Assembly: GCA_022447585.1 (NCBI GenBank)
Contig: JAKVAR010000009.1
Coordinates: 679,133 to 743,132 of the forward strand
Length of the DNA stretch: 64,000 nt
Source: Crocinitomicaceae bacterium
GTDB taxonomy: Bacteria > Bacteroidota > Bacteroidia > Flavobacteriales_D > Crocinitomicaceae
Direction: 5' to 3'
Below are positions 43,854-53,541 of this stretch, one piece after another; position 1 is the stretch's first letter; each line of letters opens with the position of its first letter. A program made the translations under genes and the position numbers. Below the pieces are notes generated by a model. It ran no database searches. It was not told where the DNA came from and saw only the letters and a list, made by a program, of their open reading frames with translations.

Positions 43854-45028
43854 TTATAACGTACCTATCCCCTGACTTTCTTTCTGCTTGAAGTATTGAC
43901 TCTTATAATAATCAATTACCTTAACTCGATTAAAATAATAGAAGGCAATTTGTTTGTAGTTATATCCTGATTTAGCCATTCCCATGGCACCTTCCTGACA
44001 CAAACCGACACCATGACCAAATCCTTTTCCAGAAATCACTACCTGATCACCAACAAGCTCTGTTGAGAAAAAAGTCGACTTTAATTTAAACTTCTTTCTT
44101 AAATCTCGAAGGGGTATACCCAGCGAAGGATGAATAAAAAATGCTTTTCTATAATCTTGATCAAAATTATAGATTAAATCACCATATTTTGCTTCTGTTA
44201 CACCATATTGTTTTGAAAGGAAAGTTGTCCAAGAATGTTTAGATATTCGCTTAGACCAAGTTGCTTGTTTTGTATGAATACAAAACGTATCTATAAATGA
44301 AGATAGGTAAGGCACTGAATTATTCCAGACATAAGAAGCATCGCAAGTTTGCCCTCCGCAGTTCGCTGAAAAATAGGTTGTCACCAGTTTATTATTATAA
44401 TCAACAATTACTTCTCCTCCAGTTGCTTCAACAGCCTCACGAATTTCAGGTGTATGCTTTAATTTATTGTGATAGGCCTGGCAGTGAACGCCATCACATA
44501 ACTCATACCCATCCTTAATATGCCTTCTTTTATTCTTTAACGCATAAGTCCTGCTCATTAATGCTTGCACTTTATAATATTCGATATGGCGTCCCCCCCC
44601 CCTTCAGATTCGACAACACCAGAGAGATAATTTTTCATATCCACAATGTTTACAAATTGTAACACGCCCTTCCGAATAGTTACCTCTAAAGCGTCTTCAT
44701 AGGTTCGCTTCTTAACAACTGGTTCGATTGGAGAATATAACAACGATGAATTTGTTTTTTGCGGCAAAAGTAAAACCTTAGATGCTTTAAAACTTTCAGC
44801 ACCACCTAAATGAACAACCACCTTTCCTCCGGCAATGCTCAACTCCAGTTTTCGCCCCGAAATAACTGTAGAAATTAAAGAAGTGTCTCCTATCACATCA
44901 TAACTTCCTGAAACACTTTGAAGCGAAATTTTCTTGATATTATAGCTAGTGAGAACACCAATACGCATCTGCTGCCCAAAAATGGACATCGATATGAATA
45001 GCAGAAAGATTAATAATATGATTCTCAC
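43854..45028 (-). pseudogene. SpoIID/LytB domain protein, frame disrupted at a G10 tract
   Basis: The two parts read in different frames. 44558-45028 (GTG start) has a signal peptide MRIILLIFLLFISMSIFG and the N-terminal part up to YLSGVVESE. 43854-44570 continues with VQALMSRTYALKNKRR, CDGVHCQAYHN, SANCGGQTCDASYVW and GKGFGHGVGLCQEGAMGMA, the SpoIID signature. The junction is a run of ten G on the minus strand (plus 44593-44602). With 11 or 8 G the frames join and read GRHIEYYKVQALMSRTYA. SpoIID proteins are lytic transglycosylases acting on denuded glycan. The break may be a slipped-strand (phase-variable) state, a true mutation, or a sequencing error at the homopolymer. Confidence 0.8.
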
Positions 45029-45068
45029 GATGTTAAAATTACAATACGTTTAGGTTATCAATTCGACC

Positions 45069-46190
45069 TTAACGAATAGTTTTCAACAAGGATTGTGCAA
45101 CTTTTTTACTAGCACCACCTCCGCCAAGAATATTTTGCAGTAAATCGTAATCTTTTTCAATCTCTTGACTGCGCTCTTTATCATTGATCAAGCGTCTAAC
45201 CTCATCTTTAATCTGAGTAGGATTGCACTCTTTTTGAATCAACTCTTTAACAACCTCACGATCCATGATTAAGTTGACCAATGAAATATACTTCACTTTA
45301 ATCAAACGTTTCGCAATTCTATAAGAAATTTCAGACCCTTTATAACAAACTACTTCAGGAACTTTAAACAACGCTGTTTCCAGAGTAGCTGTGCCAGAAG
45401 TCACCACTGCAACATCCGAATTTGCCAATAACTTGTATGTTTCGTTGAAAACTATAGTAATTGATGAATCAATTGATGCATAGAAATCAGCAGATAACGT
45501 CGGTGCACCAGCAACAACAATTTGATAATCTTTAAACCCCTTTAACGCTTCAACCATGATAGGTAACTTCACTGAAACCTCCTGTTTCCTGGAGCCGGGC
45601 AAAAGAGCGATAATTGGTTTTTCTGAAAGTTGATTCTCTGTTAAAAATTGAGATTTAATGCATTCGAAATCAAATTTGGAAATCTCATCTAAGAGCGGAT
45701 GCCCTACATATTCAACATTATAATCAAACTTTTTATAGAAATCCTGTTCAAATGGCAGAATCACAAACATGTGATCAACTACTTTTTTAATCTTATGAAC
45801 CCGGTTTTGCTTCCATGCCCATATTTGCGGAGAAATGTAGTAATAAACTTTAATCCCTCTCTTTTTTGCCCATTCTGCTACCCTTAAGTTAAAACCTGGA
45901 TAATCAATTAAAACTAAAGCATCTGGTTGATATGTTTCTATATCCTTCTTGCAAAATTTAATATTTCCTAAAATCGTTCTAATATTCATTAAAACCTCTA
46001 CAAACCCCATGAAAGCAAGATCTCTGATATGCTTCACTAATCCGTCATGCTGAACATCAGCCATTTTATCGCCTCCCCAAAACCTAAAGTCGACAGTTGG
46101 ATCTTCATCCAATATTGCCTTCATCATATTACTCGCATGCAAATCTCCGGAAGGTTCTCCGGCAATAACATAAATCTTCTTTCCTTTCAT
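45069..46190 (-). CDS. lpxB: Lipid-A-disaccharide synthase
   Basis: A 373-residue GT19 glycosyltransferase. The N-terminal IAGEPSGDLHASN, then DYPGFNLRVAEWAKK, YYISPQIWAWK, the donor-side LLPGSRKQEV, and VTSGTATLETAL with VVCYK are diagnostic. It condenses UDP-2,3-diacylglucosamine with lipid X at the inner membrane. It lies three bases after the small membrane protein gene and follows surE, an order that recurs in Bacteroidota. The other lpx genes (lpxA, C, D) sit together about 25 kb away. Confidence 0.96.
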   Translation of the reverse strand: MKGKKIYVIAGEPSGDLHASNMMKAILDEDPTVDFRFWGGDKMADVQHDGLVKHIRDLAFMGFVEVLMNIRTILGNIKFCKKDIETYQPDALVLIDYPGFNLRVAEWAKKRGIKVYYYISPQIWAWKQNRVHKIKKVVDHMFVILPFEQDFYKKFDYNVEYVGHPLLDEISKFDFECIKSQFLTENQLSEKPIIALLPGSRKQEVSVKLPIMVEALKGFKDYQIVVAGAPTLSADFYASIDSSITIVFNETYKLLANSDVAVVTSGTATLETALFKVPEVVCYKGSEISYRIAKRLIKVKYISLVNLIMDREVVKELIQKECNPTQIKDEVRRLINDKERSQEIEKDYDLLQNILGGGGASKKVAQSLLKTIR

Positions 46191-46193
46191 TAA

Positions 46194-46499
46194 TTAGAAA
46201 AACTTGATGTAAATGATATAGGGTGCAAAGATTAGAGACCCTAAGATGATTCCCATTGCAAAATTAAACCTCTCTTTATTTAGAAAAAAATAAAACCATC
46301 CTAAATTAGCGATAATAGAAATCGTCATCATTTTTATACGATAAGTATTATTCAATTGGAACTTCTTCCATAATTGCTCGAAGTAATAATCTTGCGTCAA
46401 AGAAATTACCAACAAAACTAAAGGTAAAACGATCAGAGGAGTTAAAACTCCTAATAAAACTCCTTTCGTGTGATCCATTGACCAATTTCTCAAATTCAT
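46194..46499 (-). CDS. Small membrane protein between surE and lpxB
   Basis: A 101-residue protein (MNLRNWSMDHTKGVLLGVLT...) with three predicted membrane helices (about 13-35, 55-72 and 80-98). Its ATG overlaps the TGA of surE (ATGA), and it ends three bases before the lpxB start, so it is translated from the same message. An upstream TTG is a less likely start. The family has no name that I know, and its location suggests a role near lipid A assembly, which is inference. Confidence 0.72.
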   Translation of the reverse strand: MNLRNWSMDHTKGVLLGVLTPLIVLPLVLLVISLTQDYYFEQLWKKFQLNNTYRIKMMTISIIANLGWFYFFLNKERFNFAMGIILGSLIFAPYIIYIKFF

Positions 46500-47266
46500 A
46501 AATCCCAATTTTCTAGTTCTTTAATAGACTTATATGAAGTCATATCGAATTGAGTTGGTACAATTGTGGGGTGACCTTTATCAATCCAATACAAATCTGT
46601 GTCTTCTGCTTTATCCTGCTCTAAAAACTCACCTGTCAACCAGTAATATGGCTTACCAAATTGATCTTCTCTTTTATCAAAACGATCTTCCCAAAATGCG
46701 TGAGCTTGACGGCAAATTTTTATTTCTTTTAAATCACCTATTGAAACATCTGGAATATTAACATTCAAACATGTCCTTGCCATCATTTCATGCACAAGCA
46801 CCTGAGAAACAACATTCTTAACAACAGAGATTGAAGCTGAAAAGTCTGCATCACTATCAAAATTGCAAAGTGAAAATCCAACTGAAGGAATCCCTTCCAT
46901 TGCTGCTTCAACTGCAGCAGACATAGTTCCTGAATATAATACATTCGATGATGTATTTGCTCCATGGTTAATTCCAGAAAGAACTAAATCAGGCTTTCTA
47001 TGAAGTACTTCATACACACCAAGTTTAACACAATCTACAGGTGTCCCGGAACAAGAATAAGCCGTTACTTCATCAAATAAACGCGAAGGACTTAACCTCA
47101 AAGGCTCATTGATTGTAATTGCATGCCCCATGCCCGACTGAGCTGAATCGGGAGCAACAACAACAATATCACCAAACTCTTTTACAGCCTCAAGTAGAGC
47201 CTTAATTCCCTTTGACGAAATTCCGTCATCATTAGTGATTAAAATCAATGGTCTTTTTGGGCTCAT
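46496..47266 (-). CDS. surE: 5'/3'-nucleotidase SurE
   Basis: A 256-residue SurE-family phosphatase. The metal site ITNDDGISSKGIKAL (Asp-Asp near residue 13), the SGINHGANTSSNVLYSGTMSAA loop and the VAPDSAQSGMGHAIT segment are all present. It dephosphorylates nucleoside monophosphates and helps in stationary-phase survival. It is the first gene of the surE-membrane protein-lpxB group. Confidence 0.95.
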   Translation of the reverse strand: MSPKRPLILITNDDGISSKGIKALLEAVKEFGDIVVVAPDSAQSGMGHAITINEPLRLSPSRLFDEVTAYSCSGTPVDCVKLGVYEVLHRKPDLVLSGINHGANTSSNVLYSGTMSAAVEAAMEGIPSVGFSLCNFDSDADFSASISVVKNVVSQVLVHEMMARTCLNVNIPDVSIGDLKEIKICRQAHAFWEDRFDKREDQFGKPYYWLTGEFLEQDKAEDTDLYWIDKGHPTIVPTQFDMTSYKSIKELENWDL

Positions 47267-47355
47267 ACATTTATTTAATTAAGAACTATGCGAAAGTAAC
47301 TAAAGTTATCTTAATCTTTTGTTATAAATAGCTACTAATCTAAATGAATTAATTA

Positions 47356-47366
47356 TTTTTGGCACG
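47356..47366 (+). promoter_or_regulatory. TTTTTGGCACG motif upstream of the DinB-like gene
   Basis: TTTTTGGCACG lies 37 bases before the ATG at 47404. It is the fourth copy of a TTTTGGCAC-type motif ahead of a plus-strand gene in this window. No -12 GC lies at sigma-54 spacing. Confidence 0.25.
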
Positions 47367-47403
47367 TAGTTAAATACCTTTTAGCACATTGATTTCAAAG
47401 CTA

Positions 47404-47982
47404 ATGACAACGACAGATTTAATACAAATTACCACGAGAATAACACAAGCTAATATTGAGCTTGTGAACTCATATGTAAAAAAGATGTCTGAGTCTCAAT
47501 TAAACTGGAAACCAGCAACTTCATCTTGGAGCATCAAAGAAGTACTGGCCCATTTAAACGAGTATAGTAATTATTACCATCCTGTTTTCGTTAAAAAAAT
47601 AGAGAATACTAGATTCACTTCTACAAAAGAAGCCTTTGTTAGCTCTCCTTTAGGTCGATCAGCATGGAAATCTATGAAATTAGGCAATGCAAGAAATATC
47701 AAACGTAAGTTCAAAGCACCAAAAGATACAAATCCTATAATTTCACCCAACTTGATGAAAGGAGAACAGGTCGGTACTTTTCTTCGTGGCCAAAACGAAT
47801 TATTATCGATAATAGACGATTCAACCAAAGTTAATATTAGAAGAGTTAAAATCCCTATATCAATTTCAAAAGTTGTTCGGTTAAGATTGGGTGACGCATT
47901 GTTATTTGTGGTTTATCACAATGAACGCCATATGCAGCAGATTTTGAATTTAAAGAACAGCCCTAATTTCCCAATACAGTAA
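47404..47982 (+). CDS. DinB family protein
   Basis: A 192-residue protein. TSSWSIKEVLAHLNEYSNYYHP carries the first metal-site histidine region, and VVYHNERHMQQILNL near the C-terminus carries the others, the DinB-fold pattern. WKPATSSWSIKEV is typical of the bacillithiol-transferase-like group. Function is unknown; some relatives are thiol-dependent transferases. Upstream TTG (47389) is a less likely start than the ATG. Its stop overlaps the next gene (TAATG). Confidence 0.82.
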   Translation: MTTTDLIQITTRITQANIELVNSYVKKMSESQLNWKPATSSWSIKEVLAHLNEYSNYYHPVFVKKIENTRFTSTKEAFVSSPLGRSAWKSMKLGNARNIKRKFKAPKDTNPIISPNLMKGEQVGTFLRGQNELLSIIDDSTKVNIRRVKIPISISKVVRLRLGDALLFVVYHNERHMQQILNLKNSPNFPIQ

Positions 47983-48737
47983 TGAATTCGTTCAATGCAT
48001 ACTGTAAAGTTAGTATATCTCCAGTTAGAGCTGAATCAAGAGATCAATCTGAAATTGTAACTCAACTGCTTTTCGGAGAATTAATCACTGTCCATGAAGT
48101 TAATGAGCCGTGGGCAAAAATCACAACAATTAATGATGGTTACGATGGATATATAGATCATAAACACTTTATTAAACTCACTAATAAGGAGGCCAAACGC
48201 TGGTCAGACGGCTTATCAAGCCTAAAAAACAGAGAGATTAAATTAGATACTCCATGGGGCTTACAGCGTATTTGTAGAGGTTCTTTCTTACCGGAAAAAG
48301 AAGTTGAATTCAATATAGGAAATGATCATTTTAAAATTTTAAGTAATTCAGAATTGGACTTTTCCACTCCATGGGAATACGGTTTGGACTATATAAACAC
48401 CCCATACTTATGGGGTGGAAAATCTCCTTTTGGAATTGATTGCTCAGGAATTACTCAAGTTATTTACCGAATATTTAATATTAACCTTCCTCGAGATGCT
48501 GAAGAGCAAGTGCATGTTGGTAGTGATATAGACTTTAATGAAATTCAATCAGGAGATTTAGCCTTCTTTGAAAATAAGTCTGGAAAGATAATTCATGTTG
48601 GAATATGCAACAGTGAAGGAGAAATCATTCATGCTGCTGGACATGTAAGAATGGACAAACTAACGAAAGAAGGGATAGTCCACGCTGAGTCAGGTTACTT
48701 GACTCATAAACTAACTAGAATTAAACGTGTAATATAG
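47982..48737 (+). CDS. C40 family (NlpC/P60) peptidase with bacterial SH3 domain
   Basis: A 251-residue cysteine peptidase. An N-terminal SH3-like domain (about 8-75) is followed by the NlpC/P60 domain (about 125-250): the catalytic Cys in GIDCSGI, the His in IIHVGICN, with LPRDAEEQ between. It cleaves peptide bonds in peptidoglycan stem peptides. No signal peptide is seen, so it may act on imported muropeptides, as do some Bacteroidota relatives. It is translationally coupled to the DinB-like gene. Confidence 0.87.
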   Translation: MNSFNAYCKVSISPVRAESRDQSEIVTQLLFGELITVHEVNEPWAKITTINDGYDGYIDHKHFIKLTNKEAKRWSDGLSSLKNREIKLDTPWGLQRICRGSFLPEKEVEFNIGNDHFKILSNSELDFSTPWEYGLDYINTPYLWGGKSPFGIDCSGITQVIYRIFNINLPRDAEEQVHVGSDIDFNEIQSGDLAFFENKSGKIIHVGICNSEGEIIHAAGHVRMDKLTKEGIVHAESGYLTHKLTRIKRVI

Positions 48738-48783
48738 AATTAACCAATCTAGTCGTTTAATAGTTAAAACAAAAAACAAAAAA

Positions 48784-49701
48784 ATGAAAATTTTAATCAC
48801 AGGAGGAGCCGGTTTTATTGGCAGTAACCTGGCCAAAAGGTTAGTCGATGAAGGACACGATGTTGTTGTCTTGGATTCGCTACTTCGCGGAAATAAATTA
48901 GACAAAGAAACTTTCGATAATATAAACTTCATCAAAGGTGATGTTAGAGACTTAGAAATCGTAACAAACGCTTCAGTAGGATGCGATTTGATCTTCCATT
49001 TTGCTGCTGTACTTGGTGTTGATATTGTAGCAGACAATCCTGTTGAAACAATGGACGTTGAAGTTATCGGTACTCGAAATGTTGTCTATGCTGCTGAAGT
49101 AAACAATATCAAAAAAATAATGTACGCTTCTACGAGCGGCATATATGGCCACTCTGCTATTGAAAATGCCTTAACAGAGGAAGTATTGGTTGATCCAAGA
49201 ACTTCTTATGCTATGGCTAAAAGATATAATGAAATTTATCTTGCTTCTCATTATGAAGAAAAAGGACTTAATGTTATATCCTTGAGGTTCTTTAATGTTT
49301 ATGGATGGAATCAGGACACGAGAATGGTTATTCCTTTATTCTTTGAACAAGCCACCACTGATAATAAAATAACTGTATTTGGAACTGGAAAACAAACCCG
49401 TGACTTTACATACATTGACGATACAATTGAGGCTTGCGTTCGATTAATGGATGTTAATGGCTGCCACATTGTAAACATCGCAAATGAAGCCGAATGGTGC
49501 ATTGACGACGTTGCCGCTCAAATTAAAGAGATTACAAAATCGGACTCTGAAATCTCATTTATCGAGGCTCCCAAAAAACGTTACGACTATGAGGTGGAAC
49601 GAAGAGTTGGTAGTTCAGAGAAACTGATGAATTTAACTTCTTACAAGCCTGACACAACGTTAGGTGAAGGATTACAACAAATATATAAACGTAATTATTA
49701 A
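48784..49701 (+). CDS. NAD-dependent epimerase/dehydratase (SDR)
   Basis: A 305-residue extended [19 protein letters not shown] (Rossmann, TGxxGxxG), the catalytic Tyr in [14 protein letters not shown] (YxxxK), and the C-terminal sugar-binding region match the UDP-glucose-4-epimerase-type family. It likely converts a nucleotide sugar for surface polysaccharides. The exact substrate is unknown. It ends seven bases before the start of glyA, so the two may be co-transcribed, although no functional link is known. Confidence 0.87.
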   Translation: MKILITGGAGFIGSNLAKRLVDEGHDVVVLDSLLRGNKLDKETFDNINFIKGDVRDLEIVTNASVGCDLIFHFAAVLGVDIVADNPVETMDVEVIGTRNVVYAAEVNNIKKIMYASTSGIYGHSAIENALTEEVLVDPRTSYAMAKRYNEIYLASHYEEKGLNVISLRFFNVYGWNQDTRMVIPLFFEQATTDNKITVFGTGKQTRDFTYIDDTIEACVRLMDVNGCHIVNIANEAEWCIDDVAAQIKEITKSDSEISFIEAPKKRYDYEVERRVGSSEKLMNLTSYKPDTTLGEGLQQIYKRNY

Positions 49702-49708
49702 TCTTGTT

Positions 49709-50986
49709 ATGTCTAAAGACACACAAATTTTCAATTTAATTGACCAAGAAAAAGAGCGTCAATTGCACGGTTTAGAATTAATTGCATCAGAAAACTTCGT
49801 TAGTGACGGAGTTATGAATTCAATGGGTAGTGTGCTTACCAACAAGTATGCTGAAGGATTACCTGGTAAAAGATACTATGGTGGGTGTGAAGTAGTAGAT
49901 CAAATTGAGAATTTGGCTATCGAGCGTTTATGCAAGTTATTTGGAGCTGAATGGGCAAACGTTCAGCCTCACTCAGGAGCACAAGCAAATGCTGCCGTGC
50001 TTTTAGCATGCCTAAAGCCAGGAGATAAAATCTTAGGATTTGACTTATCCCATGGTGGTCATCTTACTCATGGATCTCCAGTTAACTTTTCAGGAAAACT
50101 TTATGAACCACACTTCTACGGAGTAAATAAAGAAACGGGCTTGGTTGACTACAACATGATGGAAGAAGTTGCCCGAAAAGAACGTCCTCAGTTAATCATT
50201 TGTGGCGCGTCTGCCTATAGCCGTGATTGGGATTATGCCAGAATCCGTAAAATTGCAGATGAAGTTGGCGCTTTAATACTAGCTGATATCTCTCATCCTG
50301 CTGGTTTAATTGCTACTGGATTGTTATCAAACCCTATGGAACACTGCCATATTGTAACAAGTACAACTCACAAAACATTGCGTGGACCTAGAGGTGGTGT
50401 AATCATGTTAGGAAAGAATTTTGACAACCCTTTCGGGCTAAAGTGGAAAAATGGTAATCCTAAATCTATGGCGGCATTGCTAGATGCAGCTGTATTCCCT
50501 GGAACACAAGGTGGGCCACTAGAGCACGTTATTGCTGCTAAAGCAGTTGCTTTTGGAGAAGCCTTAAGTGATGGATATAAAACCTATACGAAACAAATGC
50601 AGAAGAATGCTGCAGTTATGGCAGAAGAATTTGTAAAAAGAGGATATTCTATTATATCTGGAGGAACTGACAATCACTCAATCTTGATTGACCTGCGCTC
50701 TAAAGGGGTTACAGGAAAGGATGCTGAAAACACCTTGGTTAAAGCTGATATCACCGTAAACAAGAACATGGTACCTTTCGACACCGAGTCTCCATTTGTT
50801 ACCTCGGGTATTAGAATCGGTACACCTGCTTTAACATCAAGAGGCGTTAAAGAGAATGAAATGCCGCAAATTGTTGAGCTGATTGACAAAGTTATAACTA
50901 ACATCGACAATGAAACTGTAATTTCCGACGTTAAAACCGAAGTGAACAAGTTAATGGGACACCGCCCATTATTCACTTGGGAATAA
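49709..50986 (+). CDS. glyA: Serine hydroxymethyltransferase
   Basis: A 425-residue PLP enzyme. [12 protein letters not shown], the PLP lysine in [13 protein letters not shown], and [12 protein letters not shown] are diagnostic. It interconverts serine and glycine with tetrahydrofolate and supplies one-carbon units. The frame continues upstream to 49664 inside the epimerase gene, but the ATG at 49709 gives the normal length. Confidence 0.97.
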   Translation: MSKDTQIFNLIDQEKERQLHGLELIASENFVSDGVMNSMGSVLTNKYAEGLPGKRYYGGCEVVDQIENLAIERLCKLFGAEWANVQPHSGAQANAAVLLACLKPGDKILGFDLSHGGHLTHGSPVNFSGKLYEPHFYGVNKETGLVDYNMMEEVARKERPQLIICGASAYSRDWDYARIRKIADEVGALILADISHPAGLIATGLLSNPMEHCHIVTSTTHKTLRGPRGGVIMLGKNFDNPFGLKWKNGNPKSMAALLDAAVFPGTQGGPLEHVIAAKAVAFGEALSDGYKTYTKQMQKNAAVMAEEFVKRGYSIISGGTDNHSILIDLRSKGVTGKDAENTLVKADITVNKNMVPFDTESPFVTSGIRIGTPALTSRGVKENEMPQIVELIDKVITNIDNETVISDVKTEVNKLMGHRPLFTWE

Positions 50987-51005
50987 ACGTAGAATAATTC
51001 AAAAT

Positions 51006-51037
51006 AAAAAAGCCTTAGTATAAACTAAGGCTTTTTT
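51006..51037. terminator. Bidirectional terminator between glyA and the SDR gene
   Basis: A perfect 14-base stem AAAAAAGCCTTAGT/ACTAAGGCTTTTTT with loop ATAA. T runs follow on both strands, so it can end both convergent genes. Confidence 0.9.
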
Positions 51038-51055
51038 ATTCAATCATTTTTCACC

Positions 51056-51844
51056 TCATGTAGCTGCTTGTTTTCTAATTACCTTCCAAAATAAATTAGG
51101 TAGAAACCGCTTTAAAGTAACAGCCTTAATTTCTTTATTTCCAATCAGAACCTCTTTCTTTTCATTTTGAACGGCGCTCATTAATTGAGACACACACTCT
51201 TTAGCACTCATGCCTGTTTCTTGATTATGATCCATCTGACCATGTGTCTGACCTGTTTCATTCAAGGCATTCACAGAAATATTTGTATTAATCTTCCCTG
51301 GGCACACAATGGTTACTTTAATACCATTAGCCTCCTCTTCTAACATTAAACTCTCGTAAAAACCATGCAATGCATGCTTTGAAGCGCTATAAGCGCTCCT
51401 TAAGAAGAATCCAAATTTTCCAGCAATACTAGATATCACAATAAAATGTCCTGATTGCTTCTCGCGCATATAAGGCAAAACCGCCTTAGTTAGAGCAACA
51501 TTACCGAAATAGTTAATCTCCATAATTCTGCGATCAACATCTAATGGCGTATCTCCGGCTTCCGAACGTTGTGATAATCCTCCATTGTTAAAAACAAAAT
51601 CAATCTGTCCAAACTTTGTAATAACCTGGGCCGCCAATTGCTCAAAATTTGATGAATTCTCTAGGTCGAGAGCTAAAACTATATGTCTATCTGGATTTTT
51701 TAGCGTTAAACGAATCTCTTCTAATTTATTCGCATTTCGTGAAGACAAGATTACTCTTGCCCCAGCTTGATCTAACTGACGAACGATCTCCACTCCTATT
51801 CCTGAAGAGGCACCTGTAACCCAAGCAACTTTATTTGAATACAT
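51056..51844 (-). CDS. SDR family NAD(P)-dependent oxidoreductase
   Basis: A 262-residue classical short-chain dehydrogenase. VTGASSGIGVEIVRQL (cofactor site), NNGGLSQRSE, the Ser of the catalytic triad in ISSIAGKFG, and YSASKHALHG (YxxxK) are all present. It oxidises or reduces a small alcohol or ketone; the substrate cannot be told. It is similar in size to the DHRS7-like enzymes. It is a single-gene unit. Confidence 0.88.
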   Translation of the reverse strand: MYSNKVAWVTGASSGIGVEIVRQLDQAGARVILSSRNANKLEEIRLTLKNPDRHIVLALDLENSSNFEQLAAQVITKFGQIDFVFNNGGLSQRSEAGDTPLDVDRRIMEINYFGNVALTKAVLPYMREKQSGHFIVISSIAGKFGFFLRSAYSASKHALHGFYESLMLEEEANGIKVTIVCPGKINTNISVNALNETGQTHGQMDHNQETGMSAKECVSQLMSAVQNEKKEVLIGNKEIKAVTLKRFLPNLFWKVIRKQAAT

Positions 51845-51872
51845 AAATGTATGAATTAACTAATTTTAAAAT

Positions 51873-51907
51873 CTAAAAAAAATCCTGTGAACAATTTCAC
51901 AGGATTT
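51873..51907 (-). terminator. Rho-independent terminator of the secreted protein gene
   Basis: A 12-base stem AAATCCTGTGAA/TTCACAGGATTT (51880-51891 and 51896-51907). On the minus strand a T run follows. It lies 24 bases after the stop at 51932. Confidence 0.9.
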
Positions 51908-51931
51908 AAATATCTAATCTATTATAGCATT

Positions 51932-52357
51932 CTAGATATCATCTGGCAATGATACAGACTTATAACTTTTCTTTTTAGGCTTCAATTGATCGATGAATAC
52001 AATTTTAAATTTTTCAGAATCTGCATTGTAAATCATTTCGGTGATACCATTTACTATTGTTGGAGGGTTCTTTTTAGAATTATAGAAATCCTTTTCCATT
52101 AACTCATATGTATTATCATCATATTGCAAGAAAATAGAAACAATTAAGCCGTTTTCAACCCTAGCTTTACCAGAAATACAGAAAGACCCCCCTCCATCTT
52201 GGAAATAACTAATGATTACATTCCTGTGCATGTCGTCAGAAACAGTGTAAGACCCCCTATCATCAAAGGCTTTTTGTAACCGAATAAAACATTCGCTTTG
52301 TCCAAAAGACGATAAACCGATGAACACTGTAAATAAGACTAGTATACTTTTTTTCAT
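51932..52357 (-). CDS. Secreted hypothetical protein
   Basis: A 141-residue protein with a signal peptide (MKKSILVLFTVFIGLSSFGQ, cleavage likely before SECF). The mature part has two cysteines (SECF, SFCISG) that may form a disulfide, then beta-rich segments and a Lys/Ser-rich tail. I do not recognise a domain. It has its own promoter and terminator. Confidence 0.68.
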   Translation of the reverse strand: MKKSILVLFTVFIGLSSFGQSECFIRLQKAFDDRGSYTVSDDMHRNVIISYFQDGGGSFCISGKARVENGLIVSIFLQYDDNTYELMEKDFYNSKKNPPTIVNGITEMIYNADSEKFKIVFIDQLKPKKKSYKSVSLPDDI

Positions 52358-52391
52358 ATTAAGTTGATTTTGTGAGCCGAGGCTCGGGTTC

Positions 52392-52399
52392 CAAATATA
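52392..52399 (-). promoter_or_regulatory. -7 promoter element of the secreted protein gene
   Basis: On the minus strand TATATTTG matches TAnnTTTG, 34 bases before the ATG at 52357. The short palindrome GAGCCGAGGCTC (52374-52385) lies in the leader. Confidence 0.45.
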
Positions 52400-52441
52400 G
52401 CAAGTTTGATTTAATTTGTGCTACCTGCCATTTAATTTATT

Positions 52442-52449
52442 TATTTTTG
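52442..52449 (+). promoter_or_regulatory. -7 promoter element of gmhA
   Basis: TATTTTTG lies 16 bases before the gmhA ATG. A TTTG (52415-52418) stands upstream with a 23-base spacer, longer than the consensus. Confidence 0.4.
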
Positions 52450-52465
52450 AAAAAATCCTAATTCG

Positions 52466-53038
52466 ATGATTGAAAAACAAATAGCAGACCAATTTTCCGA
52501 AGCATTAGAAATTTTGCAAAAATTTAACACATCAGAAAACCTTGAAAAAATTAGGCAAGCCGCTGAAACAATGGTTTTAGGAATAAATAACGGAGGAAAA
52601 ATAATTAGTTGTGGAAATGGAGGTTCTATGTGTGATGCTATGCATTTTGCAGAAGAACTTACCGGAAGATATCGAGATGATCGACCTTCAATAGCAGCTG
52701 TTTCAATCTCCGACCCCAGTCACATTACATGTGTAGGAAATGATTATGGATTTGACTTTATCTTTTCTAGATATGTAGAAAGTGTTGGACAAGCCAATGA
52801 CGTTTTATTAGCGATTTCAACCTCTGGAAACTCTAAGAATGTTTTGAATGCCATCAAAGTTGCTAAAGAAAAAGGAATGAAGGTAATTGGGCTTACGGGT
52901 AAAACTGGAGGAACTATGGCAGAATTGTGTGATGTAGAAATAAGAGCTCCACATTCTGAATATGCAGATCGTGCTCAAGAAATACACATTAAGGTAATTC
53001 ATTCTTTGATCGATATTATTGAAAAAAAAGTAAACTAA
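52466..53038 (+). CDS. gmhA: Sedoheptulose 7-phosphate isomerase (phosphoheptose isomerase)
   Basis: A 190-residue SIS-domain protein. [27 protein letters not shown] is the family signature (kept here in parts: [21 protein letters not shown]), along with [13 protein letters not shown] and a zinc/active-site region near the C-terminus ([10 protein letters not shown]). It makes heptose 7-phosphate for LPS inner core or other glycoconjugates. No other heptose gene lies in the window. It is divergent from the small secreted protein gene. Confidence 0.93.
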   Translation: MIEKQIADQFSEALEILQKFNTSENLEKIRQAAETMVLGINNGGKIISCGNGGSMCDAMHFAEELTGRYRDDRPSIAAVSISDPSHITCVGNDYGFDFIFSRYVESVGQANDVLLAISTSGNSKNVLNAIKVAKEKGMKVIGLTGKTGGTMAELCDVEIRAPHSEYADRAQEIHIKVIHSLIDIIEKKVN

Positions 53039-53064
53039 TTAAATGGCAAAGAATGTGAATTAAC

Positions 53065-53072
53065 TATCTTTG
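53065..53072 (+). promoter_or_regulatory. -7 promoter element of the TerB-like gene
   Basis: TATCTTTG matches TAnnTTTG, 23 bases before the ATG at 53096. The -33 region is not well conserved. Confidence 0.45.
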
Positions 53073-53095
53073 CATCGAAATTTTAATAGAAAAAA

Positions 53096-53518
53096 ATGGG
53101 AACGATTGCACAATTATTTGAATCAGGAGAGCAAAAAGCAAATCTAGGTATCTTTAAAAACTTAGTAATGTTAGCTCGTGTTGATGGTAAAGTTGATGAT
53201 TCTGAGTTAGCTTTATTGAGTAGAAAAGCAAGACGTTTGTCTTTAACTGCTGAGCAAATCACTGAAATCATTAAGCATCCAGAGGAGTACCCAATGGTTC
53301 CACCAGTAAACAAAGAAGAGCGTTTTGAACGTTACATTCAGTTTATTGAATTGACTTTAGTTGACGGCGTTGTAGATGAAGCAGAAGAAAAATTAGTTGC
53401 GAAATATGGAATCGCTTTAGGATTTGATGATGAAGACGCAAGGGGGGTTGCAGACATCATTTTCAATATGGCAAAAGCCGGATCTGATAGACATGAGATT
53501 CTTAAAGAATTGATGTGA
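53096..53518 (+). CDS. TerB-like helical protein
   Basis: A 140-residue all-helical acidic protein. Two repeated acidic segments, LARVDGKVDDSELALL and LTLVDGVVDEAEEKLV, match the TerB-fold pattern (D-G-x-V-x-x-x-E), which can bind metal or act in stress adaptation. The tellurite association is a family label only. It stands alone between gmhA and fur, with its own promoter and terminator. Confidence 0.75.
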   Translation: MGTIAQLFESGEQKANLGIFKNLVMLARVDGKVDDSELALLSRKARRLSLTAEQITEIIKHPEEYPMVPPVNKEERFERYIQFIELTLVDGVVDEAEEKLVAKYGIALGFDDEDARGVADIIFNMAKAGSDRHEILKELM

Positions 53519-53541
53519 AATTGAAATCAACAAATAATTAG

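Noticed and set aside
44593-44602. Two independent genes instead of one broken SpoIID gene
   Set aside because: The second frame lacks a signal peptide and the N-terminal catalytic region, while the first lacks the rest; joined by a one-base change they give a normal-size SpoIID protein.
52374-52385. Palindrome GAGCCGAGGCTC in the leader of the secreted protein gene as an operator
   Set aside because: It is short and single, with only a 2-base loop as a hairpin; no second copy or regulator link is seen.
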